This document shows, one piece after another, positions 16,803 to 25,059 of a stretch of 64,000 nucleotides of DNA. A model generated the notes under the pieces. The model was not told where the DNA came from, ran no database searches, and saw only the letters and a program-made list of their open reading frames with translations. Position numbers and translations under genes: made by a program. Positions within the stretch are counted from its first letter, which is position 1. Each line of letters begins with the position of its first letter. The stretch comes from an uncultured Pseudokineococcus sp. (GTDB taxonomy: Bacteria; Actinomycetota; Actinomycetes; Actinomycetales; Quadrisphaeraceae), in assembly GCF_947499845.1 (NCBI RefSeq), contig NZ_CANMPM010000009.1, forward strand, positions 108,441 to 172,440, written 5' to 3'.

Positions 16803-17702
16803 GTGCTGCGGACCGGGGCGAGGGTGCTCGACGACGCCGACCGGGACGAGCTGCTCGAGCTGTGCGACCGCGACCCGGTGGCCAACGTCTTCGTCGCCGG
16901 GCGCGTCGAGGCGGCGGGGCTCTCCCCGCGGCGCCTCGGCGGGGAGGTCTGGGGCCTCGGGTCCCCCGGACGGCTCGAGGCGGCCTGCTGGTCGGGCGCC
17001 AACCTCGTCCCGGTCGAGGCCGACGAGCGCGCGGTCGACGCCTTCGCCGCTCGGGCCCGCCAGCAGGGACGGCGGTGCTCGTCGATCGTCGGGCCCGCGG
17101 ACGCGGCGCTCGGGCTGTGGGAGCGGCTGACGCCGTCCTGGGGGCGCGCGCGGGAGGTCCGGCGCTGCCAGCCGCTGCTCGTCCTCGACGGGCCGCCCGC
17201 CGTCGCGCCCGACCCGCTGGTGCGGCGCTCGCGGTCCGAGGACCTCGACGTCCTCGTCCCGGCCTGCGTGGCGATGTTCACCGAGGAGGTCGGCTACTCG
17301 CCGGTCGCGTGGGACGGCGGTCGTGCGTACCGCGCGCGGGTCGCCGAGCTCGTGACCGCCGGGCGCTCCTTCCTGCGCCTGGACGCCGGCGAGGGGAGCG
17401 CTCTGCACCCGGTCGTCGACGGTGAGCCGCTGCCGACGCCTCGGCGGGTGCGGACGGCCTTCAAGGCGGAGCTCGGCGCCGTGTCCTCGCGCGCCGTGCA
17501 GGTGCAGGGCGTGTACGTCGACCCGGCGCTGCGCGGGAAGGGCCTGGCGGCGCCGGGGACCGCCGCCGTCGTCGCCCTCGCCCGCGAGGCCTCGCCGGTG
17601 GCGGTGAGCCTGTACGTCAACGACTTCAACACCGCGGCGGTGGCGGCCTACCGCCGCGCCGGCTTCTCCCGCGCCGGGACGCTGGCGACCGTCCTGTTCT
17701 GA
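16803..17702 (+). CDS. DUF4081-GNAT two-domain acetyltransferase
   Basis: 299 residues. The N-terminal half (about 10-120) matches the DUF4081 domain, starting DDADRDELLELCDRDPVANV; the C-terminal half is a GNAT fold with QGVYVDPALRGKGLA as the acetyl-CoA loop and YVNDFNTAAVAAYRRAGF as the terminal signature. Substrate unknown. Proteins of this kind usually sit between ispG and proS in actinobacteria. Here proS is 20 kb away, on the other side of the polysaccharide island. Confidence 0.8.
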   Translation: MLRTGARVLDDADRDELLELCDRDPVANVFVAGRVEAAGLSPRRLGGEVWGLGSPGRLEAACWSGANLVPVEADERAVDAFAARARQQGRRCSSIVGPADAALGLWERLTPSWGRAREVRRCQPLLVLDGPPAVAPDPLVRRSRSEDLDVLVPACVAMFTEEVGYSPVAWDGGRAYRARVAELVTAGRSFLRLDAGEGSALHPVVDGEPLPTPRRVRTAFKAELGAVSSRAVQVQGVYVDPALRGKGLAAPGTAAVVALAREASPVAVSLYVNDFNTAAVAAYRRAGFSRAGTLATVLF

Positions 17703-18089
17703 GGGGGTCGGCGCCCGCGGCGCCCGCGGCGCCCGCGGCGCCCGCGGCGCCCGCCGGCTGCGGCCCGCCGAGGCCGCCCGCAGCACCTCGCCCCGGCCGC
17801 TCGGGCGGAGCCGGGGGCGGCCGTGTCGCGCGAGGCGGCCCGGGCACCCCCAAACCACCCTGCGCACTGCTCCGAACGAGATGCAGTTGTGACCATCAGA
17901 CGTCCGGCGAGCACGGTCAGTGAGCGGTGGGCGAGCGCAGGGGCCTGGGGGGCGCTGTCGATGACCCGAACGGGGTGGAACTTCCTCATCCGCCGGTCCG
18001 CCTGGCGCGCCCGTGTCACGATCAGTCATCTCGTGGCGTCGACGGAGCCGCCCACCCCGAGCACGTCTCCCACGGAGGGTCCTTCCGCC
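17703..18089. other. Intergenic region and leader at the left edge of the polysaccharide island
   Basis: 387 bases. The left part has five tandem copies of a 9-bp unit, CGGCGCCCG (17709-17753). From about 17850 the base composition is noticeably less GC-rich than the neighbours, as expected for a promoter region; a small inverted repeat CACGA/TCGTG is seen near 18017-18035. GGAGGG at 18075-18080 is the ribosome binding site for the next gene. No definite promoter can be assigned. Confidence 0.5.
17709..17753. repeat. 9-bp tandem repeat, five copies
   Basis: Five perfect copies of CGGCGCCCG directly after the DUF4081-GNAT gene. Low-complexity; likely variable in length. Confidence 0.85.
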
Positions 18090-19652
18090 ATGGCCGAGGC
18101 CACGAGCACCACGAGCACGAGGACGTCGAGCCGACCCGCGGTCCAGCGGTCGTCCTCGGCGCCCCACGAGGGCGTCCCGGCGCCCCTGACGCGCGCGGCC
18201 GCACGCCTGGCGACCGTCGCCGAGCGCGCCGCGGGACGCCCGCCCGCGGGCGGGGGCCGCTTCCCGGACGCCGAGGGCGTGCTGGCGGCCGCGGCGGCCA
18301 CCGGCTCGCGCCGCCGCCAGGGCCTCGACCGCCGCGTCGTCGTCGCCGTCGTCGCCGACCTCCTCGTGGTCGTGGCCGCCGGCGTCGTCGTCGAGCTCCA
18401 CAGCCTCATGGTCGTGCTCACCGCGGCGCTGCTGCTCTTCGCCCGGACGACCATGGGCCTCTACCGCCGCCGGCTGGGCCTCAGCGTCCTCGACGAGATG
18501 CCGCGGGTCGTCCAGAGCACGGTCCTCACGCTCGGTGTGGCGAGCCTGTCGGTGGTCCTGTGGGGCAGCAGCCAGTTGCTCGCGCCGACGACCCTCTTCC
18601 TGGCGCTCTTCCTCGTCCTCAGCTCGGTCGTGCGCGTCGCCCTCTACGCCGGCCTGCGCCGTCGGCTGCGGCGCGACCCGTCGGCGCGGCGCCGCACGCT
18701 CGTCCTCGGCGCGGGCGCGGTGGGGCGCGACCTGGTGGCCGCGATGCGACGCCACCCCGAGCAGGGCCTCGAGCCCGTCGGCTTCATCGACGGCCACAGC
18801 GGGGCCCGCGGTGACCAGCGCGAGGTGCCCGTCCTCCTCGAGGACGAGTCGCGCCTGCACGAGGTGCTCGACCAGCACCGCGTCGAGACGGTGGTCGTCG
18901 CCTACAGCGCCCAGCCCGAGGCCGAGGTCGTCGACAGCGTCATCGTCGCGGCCTCCCACGGCTGCGAGGTGCTCGTCGTCCCCCGTCTCTTCGAGCTGAC
19001 GCACGACGGGCCCGACGTCGAGAGCCTGCGCGGGACGCCCCTCGTCCGGCTGCGCACGGACGTCATGTCCTCGCCGGCGTGGGCGGTCAAGACCCTCGTC
19101 GACCGGACGGCCGCCGCGCTCGCGGTCGTCCTGCTCGCCCCCGTCCTCGCGCTCGTGGCGCTCGCGGTGGTCGTCGACTCGGGCTTCCCGGTCCTCTTCC
19201 GCCAGGAGCGCGTCGGTCTGTGGTCGCGCCCCATCACGGTCCTCAAGTTCCGCTCCATGCGGCCGGCGACCGAGGAGGAGAGCGCCACGAATTGGAACAT
19301 CGCCCAGGACTCGCGGGTCAGCCCCATCGGCCGCTTCCTGCGCAAGACCTCCCTGGACGAGCTGCCCCAGCTCTTCAACATCCTGCGCGGGGACATGAGC
19401 CTCGTCGGCCCGCGGCCCGAGCGGCCGGTCTTCGTGGAGCAGTTCACGCGCGACCACGACCGCTACTGGGCCCGCCACCGCGTGCCCGTGGGCCTCACCG
19501 GCTGGTCGCAGGTCAACGGGCTGCGGGGGGACACCTCCATCCAGGACCGGGCGCGCTACGACAACTACTACATCGCCAACTGGTCGCTCTGGCTGGACGC
19601 GAAGATCGTCCTGCTCACCCTCCGCGAGGTCCTCCGCGGCGGTGGCGGGTGA
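18090..19652 (+). CDS. Polyprenyl-phosphate sugar-1-phosphate transferase (exopolysaccharide initiating enzyme)
   Basis: 520 residues, WbaP/CpsE-like. A basic N-terminal stretch is followed by about four membrane helices (residues 85-190), a CoA-binding-like Rossmann domain (TLVLGAGAVGRDLVAAM), another helix (ALAVVLLAPVLALVAL) and the C-terminal bacterial sugar transferase domain: VLFRQERVG, ITVLKFRSM, GRFLRKTSLDELPQLFNIL, GDMSLVGPRPE and GLTGWSQVNG. It moves a hexose-1-phosphate from a UDP-sugar to undecaprenyl phosphate at the inner face of the membrane. ATG at 18090 is chosen for its GGAGGG site; the open frame further upstream has non-coding composition. Its stop overlaps the next start (GTGA). 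Confidence 0.9.
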   Translation: MAEATSTTSTRTSSRPAVQRSSSAPHEGVPAPLTRAAARLATVAERAAGRPPAGGGRFPDAEGVLAAAAATGSRRRQGLDRRVVVAVVADLLVVVAAGVVVELHSLMVVLTAALLLFARTTMGLYRRRLGLSVLDEMPRVVQSTVLTLGVASLSVVLWGSSQLLAPTTLFLALFLVLSSVVRVALYAGLRRRLRRDPSARRRTLVLGAGAVGRDLVAAMRRHPEQGLEPVGFIDGHSGARGDQREVPVLLEDESRLHEVLDQHRVETVVVAYSAQPEAEVVDSVIVAASHGCEVLVVPRLFELTHDGPDVESLRGTPLVRLRTDVMSSPAWAVKTLVDRTAAALAVVLLAPVLALVALAVVVDSGFPVLFRQERVGLWSRPITVLKFRSMRPATEEESATNWNIAQDSRVSPIGRFLRKTSLDELPQLFNILRGDMSLVGPRPERPVFVEQFTRDHDRYWARHRVPVGLTGWSQVNGLRGDTSIQDRARYDNYYIANWSLWLDAKIVLLTLREVLRGGGG

Positions 19653-20842
19653 GCACGGCCGCTGAGGCCCCGGCGCCCCCCGCCGCAGGCGACGCCCGAC
19701 GGCGACGCCGGGGGCCCGTGCTCGCGGTCGCCGCTGTGGTGGTCGCCCTCGCGGTCGCCGGAGCGGTCGCCTGGGTGCTGACCCGGCCGGAGGTCGTGCG
19801 GCCGGAGGACTTCGGCGCGGTCGGGGACGGCCGCGCCGACGACACGGCGGCGCTGCAGGAGGCGATGGACGCGCTGCGCCCCGGCCAGCAGCTGCGGCTG
19901 GCGGACGGCGCCACCTACGCCACCTCCGACGTTCTCGTCCTGTCGGTCGACGACGTCGAGGTCCGCGGGCCCGCCGAGCTGGTGGCGACGGACGAGGAGC
20001 GCTCGTCCTTCCGCGTCGAGTCCGACGACGTGGTGCTGCGGGACCTCGTGCTGTCGACGCCCGGCACGACGCGGCGCTGGTCGAGCGAGGACCAGCAGCG
20101 CCTCCTGCTGCGGGGCACCAGCGGGGTCGAGCTCCACGACGTCACGGTGCGGGGGTCCGCCGCGGCGGGCGTCTTCGTCGCCGGAGCGTCCACCGGCTTC
20201 CTCCTCGACGGCGTGCGCGTGGAGGGGACCCGCGCGGACGGCATCCACATCACGCAGGGCTCCTCCGACGGACGGGTCGTGGACGCCTCGACGCAGGACA
20301 CCGGTGACGACGGCGTGGCCGTCGTCTCCTACGCCCAGGACGGGGCTCCCAGCCGCGCCGTGAGGATCGAGTCGCCGGTCGTGCGCGGCTCGGCGGCGCG
20401 CGGCGTCTCGGTCGTCGGCGGCGAGGACGTGGTGATCACCGACGTCGACGTCGAGGGCACGGGCGCGGCCGGCGTCTACGTCGCGACGGAGGGCGACCCG
20501 TACTTCACGACCTCCACCGACGGGGTGGTGGTCGAGGGCGGCCGGGTCGTCGACGCCAACACCGACGAGGACATCGACCACGGAGCGGTCCTGCTCTTCG
20601 ACGGCAGCGACGAGGCGGACCTCTCCGCGGTGGAGGTGCGCGACCTCGACGTCCGCGGCACGCGGTCGACCGCGAGCCGCCAGGTCGGCGTCATCGGCGA
20701 CCAGCCGGTGACCGGCGTCGAGCTCGTGGACCTCCGGCTCGAGGGCGGGCCCGCCGACCTGCTGTCGGCCCCGGCCGCCGAGGGCCTCGTCGTCCGGGGC
20801 TGGACCCTCGACGGCGAGGACGTCGACCCCACGTCCGGCTGA
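19649..20842 (+). CDS. Membrane-anchored right-handed beta-helix protein (pectate-lyase-3/GH28-like)
   Basis: 397 residues. A basic N-terminus and one hydrophobic segment (about 24-45) anchor it with the bulk outside. The segment DFGAVGDGRADDTAALQEAM is the hallmark entry strand of pectate-lyase-3-type beta-helices, and repeated short strands fill the rest. ADGIHIT and GDDGVAVVSY resemble the Asp-bearing motifs of GH28 enzymes, with the usual Cys after GDD replaced by Gly. Likely acts on the exported polysaccharide as hydrolase, lyase or epimerase; this is inference. It is a clear paralogue of the secreted protein at 30657-32426 and is coupled to the initiating transferase. Confidence 0.75.
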   Translation: MSTAAEAPAPPAAGDARRRRRGPVLAVAAVVVALAVAGAVAWVLTRPEVVRPEDFGAVGDGRADDTAALQEAMDALRPGQQLRLADGATYATSDVLVLSVDDVEVRGPAELVATDEERSSFRVESDDVVLRDLVLSTPGTTRRWSSEDQQRLLLRGTSGVELHDVTVRGSAAAGVFVAGASTGFLLDGVRVEGTRADGIHITQGSSDGRVVDASTQDTGDDGVAVVSYAQDGAPSRAVRIESPVVRGSAARGVSVVGGEDVVITDVDVEGTGAAGVYVATEGDPYFTTSTDGVVVEGGRVVDANTDEDIDHGAVLLFDGSDEADLSAVEVRDLDVRGTRSTASRQVGVIGDQPVTGVELVDLRLEGGPADLLSAPAAEGLVVRGWTLDGEDVDPTSG

Positions 20843-20934
20843 ACGGCCCCGCGCGCCGTCCCGTCGCTGGGCCGACCGGGCGTCACGACCGGGGACGCCC
20901 TCCCGCGGGGCGGTCAGCGCCCCGGCGCCCCGTC

Positions 20935-20940
20935 TACCCT
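20935..20940 (+). promoter_or_regulatory. Candidate -10 box (TACCCT) of the Wzz-like operon
   Basis: TACCCT fits TANNNT and lies about 125 nt before the next start codon in a 221-base gap. CGGTCA is placed 17-18 nt upstream as a poor -35. It would make a leader of about 115 nt for the Wzz-GT-Wzy-GT operon. Confidence 0.35.
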
Positions 20941-21063
20941 CTCAAGCGGCGAGCCGCCAGCCGGGAGCCGCCGTACCCCTTCCCCGCACCGCCGCCGTGC
21001 CGCACCTCACTCCAGCCCCGCCGTCCCGACGGACGCCGGGCCCCCCACCGGAAGGACCCACCC

Positions 21064-22731
21064 GTGCGCCGACCGACCGCTCCCCGACCCGGGGCCCCGC
21101 TCGTGGCGCTCGCGCTCGTCCTCATCGGCGCTCTGCTGGGCGCGGTGGTGGGCGGCGTCCTCGGCGCCACGCGTCCCACGAGCAGCACGGCGACGGTCCT
21201 CCTGGCGCTGCAGCCCGACAGCTCCGTCAGCGCCAACGCGGACGCGACGCTCGACCCGGCGGCCGACGTCTCCGACGCCTTCCTCCAGACCGAGCTGGTG
21301 TACCTCGGCAGCGACCGCTTCACCTCGGCGGTCGAGGCGGCCTCCGGCGGCGAGGACGTCGACCTCGAGGCGACGCGGGTCCAGCAGTCGAACGTCGTCC
21401 AGCTGTCGGCGACGGCCGGCTCGCCCGACACCGCCCTGGCCGCCGCCGAGGCGGCGTCCTCCAGCTACGTCGACCGGCGCACGCAGCAGGCCGCCGACCG
21501 GCTCGACGCGCAGGCGCAGGCGGTGCAGTCCGAGCTCGAGGTCGTGCTCCAGCAGATCGCCAGCGCCTCCGACGGCGCCGTCCTGCCGCCGAACGGCGGG
21601 CAGGTCACGGCGCTGCAGGGGCGCTACGAGAGCCTCCTCACGCTCGCGAGCAGCGTCGCCCTGGCCCGCCAGTCGGCCGACCAGGGGGCGACGGTGATCC
21701 AGCCCCCCGTCCTCGTCGAGCCCGACGGCGTCCCCGCGGGCGTCCTCGGCGCCGTCCTCGGCGGGCTGCTCGGCGCGCTGGTCGGCGCCGGCGCGGCCGT
21801 CCTGTGGCGCCGGCGCTCGACGACCGTGCAGGACGCCTCGGACCTCGCCGGGGTCGGCGGCGTCCTCGCCCCGCGGCTGCCGCGCTCGTCCGGGGACGAC
21901 CTCGCGGTCGGGGCGGCGTCCCCGCTCGCCGGTGCGGCCGCTCGCCAGTCCGCCCAGCTCGTGGCGGGGCGGGGCGACGCCGCCTTCGTCCTCGCCGTCG
22001 TCGGCGCGGGGGACGGTGCGGGGACGAGCACCGTCGCCGCCCACCACGCAGCCGCCCTGGCCCGCCGCGCGCCCGTGCTCCTCGTGTGCGCCGCTGACGC
22101 CGTCGCCGCCGACGGCGCCGGCTCGGCCGGGTCCCACCTCCCCGGCGTGGACCGGGGCGCCGCCGGCCTGCTCGACCTGCGCGCCGGCGGCCGGGCACCC
22201 GTGGCGCCGGAGGAGGTCCTGGCCGTGGCCCAGCGCACCGGCGTCGAGGACCTTCTCGTCGTCACCGCAGGTCCCGGCGGCGGATCGGCCAGCGACCTCG
22301 AGCACCTCGTCGACCGCGGCCTCGTGGCCGCGCTGCGCGCGACGGGCCACGACGTCGTCCTCGACGTCCCGCCCCTGGAGCGCTCCGGCGCCGCCTCCCG
22401 CCTGGCGAGCCAGGTGGACGCCGTCGCGCTCGTCGTCGGCCTCGGCTCGACCGCCCGCGAGGACGTCGCCGTCGGCGTGCGCGCGCTCGAGCGCGACGGC
22501 CGGTCCCCGGCCGTCGTCCTCACCGACCCCGGGCCCCGGCGGCGCTCCGCCCGCCACGGCGGCACGACCGACGACGCGCCGGCCGCCCGCGCCGGCGGTC
22601 GGGCGCCGGTCCCGGGCGCCGACGGGCGCGTCCACCCTTCGGAGCAGGAGCGGCCCACGCTCGGCGCCGACCTCGGCCTGCGGGACGGCGCCGACGACCG
22701 GGCGTGCGCCGGCAGCGGCGGTGAGCGGTGA
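21064..22731 (+). CDS. Wzz-like chain-length protein fused to a degenerate nucleotide-binding domain
   Basis: 555 residues. Membrane helix 1 (about 12-36), an extracytoplasmic alpha-helical region with coiled-coil character (about 60-210) and helix 2 (about 222-245) form the Wzz/chain-length fold. The cytoplasmic part resembles the BY-kinase/ParA domain, but the Walker A reads GAGDGAGTST (314-323), with Thr where the catalytic lysine should be, and the C-terminus has no tyrosine cluster. So it probably controls polymer length or export without kinase activity. GTG start with GGAAGG upstream. Overlaps the next gene by 4 nt. Confidence 0.75.
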   Translation: MRRPTAPRPGAPLVALALVLIGALLGAVVGGVLGATRPTSSTATVLLALQPDSSVSANADATLDPAADVSDAFLQTELVYLGSDRFTSAVEAASGGEDVDLEATRVQQSNVVQLSATAGSPDTALAAAEAASSSYVDRRTQQAADRLDAQAQAVQSELEVVLQQIASASDGAVLPPNGGQVTALQGRYESLLTLASSVALARQSADQGATVIQPPVLVEPDGVPAGVLGAVLGGLLGALVGAGAAVLWRRRSTTVQDASDLAGVGGVLAPRLPRSSGDDLAVGAASPLAGAAARQSAQLVAGRGDAAFVLAVVGAGDGAGTSTVAAHHAAALARRAPVLLVCAADAVAADGAGSAGSHLPGVDRGAAGLLDLRAGGRAPVAPEEVLAVAQRTGVEDLLVVTAGPGGGSASDLEHLVDRGLVAALRATGHDVVLDVPPLERSGAASRLASQVDAVALVVGLGSTAREDVAVGVRALERDGRSPAVVLTDPGPRRRSARHGGTTDDAPAARAGGRAPVPGADGRVHPSEQERPTLGADLGLRDGADDRACAGSGGER

Positions 22732-23681
22732 GCTCGCCGGCCCTCTCGCTGGTCGTCACGACCGTCGGGCGCCCGCAGGAGTTCGAGCGGCTGCTGCGCT
22801 CGGTGATCGCCTCGGACCTCGCCGACCAGGTGGAGCTGGTCCTCGTGGACCAGAGCGCTGACCAGTCCTGCGCGGCGGTGCTCGACCGCCTCGCACCCCC
22901 GTCGTCCCCCGGGCGGCTCCTGCGCACCGCGCGGACGACGTCCGGGCGCGGGGCCTCCCACGGGCGCAACACGGGGCTCGGCCTCGCCACCGCCCCGGTC
23001 GTCGGCTTCCCCGACGACAACTGCTGGTACCCCGAGGGCGCCCTGCGGGCGGTCGTCGAGGCCTTCGCCGACGACGGGGGGCTCGCCGGCCTCTCCGGTC
23101 GCCAGCTGACGGAGGAGGGGCGCCCGTCGATGCTCCGCTGGAAGGCGGCCGCCGGGCCGGTGACCCGGCGCAACTTCCTCCACACGTCGATCATGTCGAC
23201 GATGTTCTTCGCCCGCGAGCACATGGACGCCGTCGGTCACTTCGACGAGACCATGGGGGTCGGCTCCTTCGGCTGGTACGGCGCGGGGGAGGAGTCCGAC
23301 CTCGTGCTGCGCGTGCTGGCGGCCGGCGGGCGGGTCCGCTACGACCCCGCGCTCGTGGTGCTGCAGGAGGAGCCACGCGAGGCCCCGGACGAGCGCTTCG
23401 TCGCGAAGATGCTCAGCTACGGCTGCGGCATGGGGCACCTGTGGCGCCTGCACGGGCTCTCGCGCTCCCAGCTCGCGTACTACGCCGCCCGCAAGGTCGC
23501 GGGCGTCGCCGTGCGCACCGCCCAGGGGCGCCCCGTCGTCGCCCGCGCCGACGCGGCCTACCTGCGGGGACTGGCGGCGGGCCTCGTCGACAGGCCGCCG
23601 CGCGCGCTGCGCGAGCGGGCCGCGCTCGCCGGGACCTCGGCGCCGCGGGTGCGCGCCCGCCCGGGGGTCCCGGGTGCCTGA
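22728..23681 (+). CDS. Family 2 glycosyltransferase
   Basis: 317 residues with a GT-A fold. LSLVVTTVGRPQEFERLLRS opens the nucleotide-sugar domain, ASHGRNTGL and FPDDNCWYPEGAL supply the metal-binding DxD-like motif (DDN), and GAGEESDLVLRVL is the ED-type acceptor motif. It adds one sugar to the lipid-linked repeat unit on the cytoplasmic side. Sugar identity is unknown. It is coupled to the Wzz-like gene (GTGA overlap) and overlaps the polymerase gene by 8 nt. Confidence 0.85.
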   Translation: MSSPALSLVVTTVGRPQEFERLLRSVIASDLADQVELVLVDQSADQSCAAVLDRLAPPSSPGRLLRTARTTSGRGASHGRNTGLGLATAPVVGFPDDNCWYPEGALRAVVEAFADDGGLAGLSGRQLTEEGRPSMLRWKAAAGPVTRRNFLHTSIMSTMFFAREHMDAVGHFDETMGVGSFGWYGAGEESDLVLRVLAAGGRVRYDPALVVLQEEPREAPDERFVAKMLSYGCGMGHLWRLHGLSRSQLAYYAARKVAGVAVRTAQGRPVVARADAAYLRGLAAGLVDRPPRALRERAALAGTSAPRVRARPGVPGA

Positions 23682-25059
23682 GGCCCCGACGGGCACCCGG
23701 GTCACGGAGCGCGTCGGGACGCGGAGGTCGCACCTGCCCGGCGGGCTCTGGTGGGTCTCGCCCGTGGGGGCGCTGGCGCTCGTCGTCCCCGCCTCCCTGT
23801 GGTACGCGGCGAGCCTCGGCGACGACACGTACCGCCTGCTGTGGCGCACCCCCAAGGTGCTGGGACCGACGACGACGGCGCTGGCCGCCGCGGCGGCGCT
23901 GGCCTTCGTGGTGGGTGCCGCGACGGTGCGGGCGCTCGCGCGACGCCGGGCCGTCCGCCCCTGGCCGGGGCTCGGCACCGACGTCCTGGCGCGCCTCGAG
24001 CGCGGGTCGGGCGTCGTCTTCTGGCTGACGGCCGTGGGGTACGCGGCCTTCGCCGTCGCCGCGGCCGCGCGCGGCCTGTCCCTGTCGGCCCTCGTCCGGT
24101 CGGTCGTCGACCAGGACAACTACGGGTCGGAGTTCCGCGACCAGCTCGCGCCGGTCCCGGGCGTGACGACCCTCACCCAGTGCGGCCTGGCCTACGTGGT
24201 GATGGCGTCCGTCCTCCTCGTCCACCGGTGGGACGGGCGGACGGCGCGTCGGCTCGGCGTCGTGCTGCTGCTCGCACTGGTGCGCTCCTTCGTCAACACC
24301 GAGCGGCTCGCCCTCCTGGAGCTGCTCGTGCCCCTCGTGGTCGTCCTGGCGGTGGCGCTGCGCCGGCGCGGTGGCGCCGTCACCCGCCGGGCCGTCGTGC
24401 TCGCCCCCGCCGTCCTCCTGCCGCTCGTCGTCGCCGTGTTCGGCGCGTTCGAGTACTCGCGCAGCTGGCAGTTCTTCCAGGACCGCACGGACCAGTCCTT
24501 CGTCGGCTTCGTCCTCGCCCGGGTGGCGGGCTACTACGCGACGGCCTTCAACAACGGCGCCATCCGCGTCGAGGAGGGCACCTACCCCGGGCGGCTGCCC
24601 TACGAGAGCGTGCAGATGGTCTGGGACGCCCCCGGCGTCTCCTCGCTGGGTCTGTACGACCGGTGGTCCGCCAGCCCTCCGCTGGCGTCGCAGGACCTCC
24701 TCGAGCGCTTCGGCAACCCGGAGTTCAACAACCCGGGCGGGCTGCTCGTCCCCGTCGTGGACCTCGGGGTGGTGGGCGGCCTGCTCTACCTCCTCGTCGC
24801 GGGCGTCCTCGTCGGCCTCGCGTACCAGGCCTTCGTCGAGGGCCGGCTCGTCGGTCTGCTGCTCTACCCCGTCGCCGCGACGGGGGTCTTCGAGCTGCCC
24901 CGCTACGTCTACTGGAGCCAGGGAAGGGTCCTGCCCGCCGTGCTGTGCATCGCCGCTGTCAGCCTCTACGCCCTCCGCGCCCGCTCGCGCGCGGACCGTC
25001 CGCCCGGCGACCTCGGCCCGGCGGTCCCCGCCGGCTCCGTCGTGGGGAGCCCGTCGTGA
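23674..25059 (+). CDS. Wzy-like polysaccharide polymerase
   Basis: 461 residues, almost entirely hydrophobic with about ten to twelve membrane segments. A large extracytoplasmic loop (about 265-365) carries FEYSRSWQFFQDRT and FNNPGGLLVPVVDLG, as in O-antigen/oligosaccharide repeat-unit polymerases. Sequence identity within this family is low, so the call rests on topology and on position between glycosyltransferases in a cluster with Wzx and Wzz partners. It would join repeat units on the outer face of the membrane. Start GTG overlaps the upstream gene. Confidence 0.7.
   Translation: MPEAPTGTRVTERVGTRRSHLPGGLWWVSPVGALALVVPASLWYAASLGDDTYRLLWRTPKVLGPTTTALAAAAALAFVVGAATVRALARRRAVRPWPGLGTDVLARLERGSGVVFWLTAVGYAAFAVAAAARGLSLSALVRSVVDQDNYGSEFRDQLAPVPGVTTLTQCGLAYVVMASVLLVHRWDGRTARRLGVVLLLALVRSFVNTERLALLELLVPLVVVLAVALRRRGGAVTRRAVVLAPAVLLPLVVAVFGAFEYSRSWQFFQDRTDQSFVGFVLARVAGYYATAFNNGAIRVEEGTYPGRLPYESVQMVWDAPGVSSLGLYDRWSASPPLASQDLLERFGNPEFNNPGGLLVPVVDLGVVGGLLYLLVAGVLVGLAYQAFVEGRLVGLLLYPVAATGVFELPRYVYWSQGRVLPAVLCIAAVSLYALRARSRADRPPGDLGPAVPAGSVVGSPS

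Noticed and set aside
17823..18089. In-frame upstream extension of the sugar-phosphate transferase
   Set aside because: Composition is less GC-rich than coding DNA here, no conserved residues, and a good GGAGGG site precedes the ATG at 18090.
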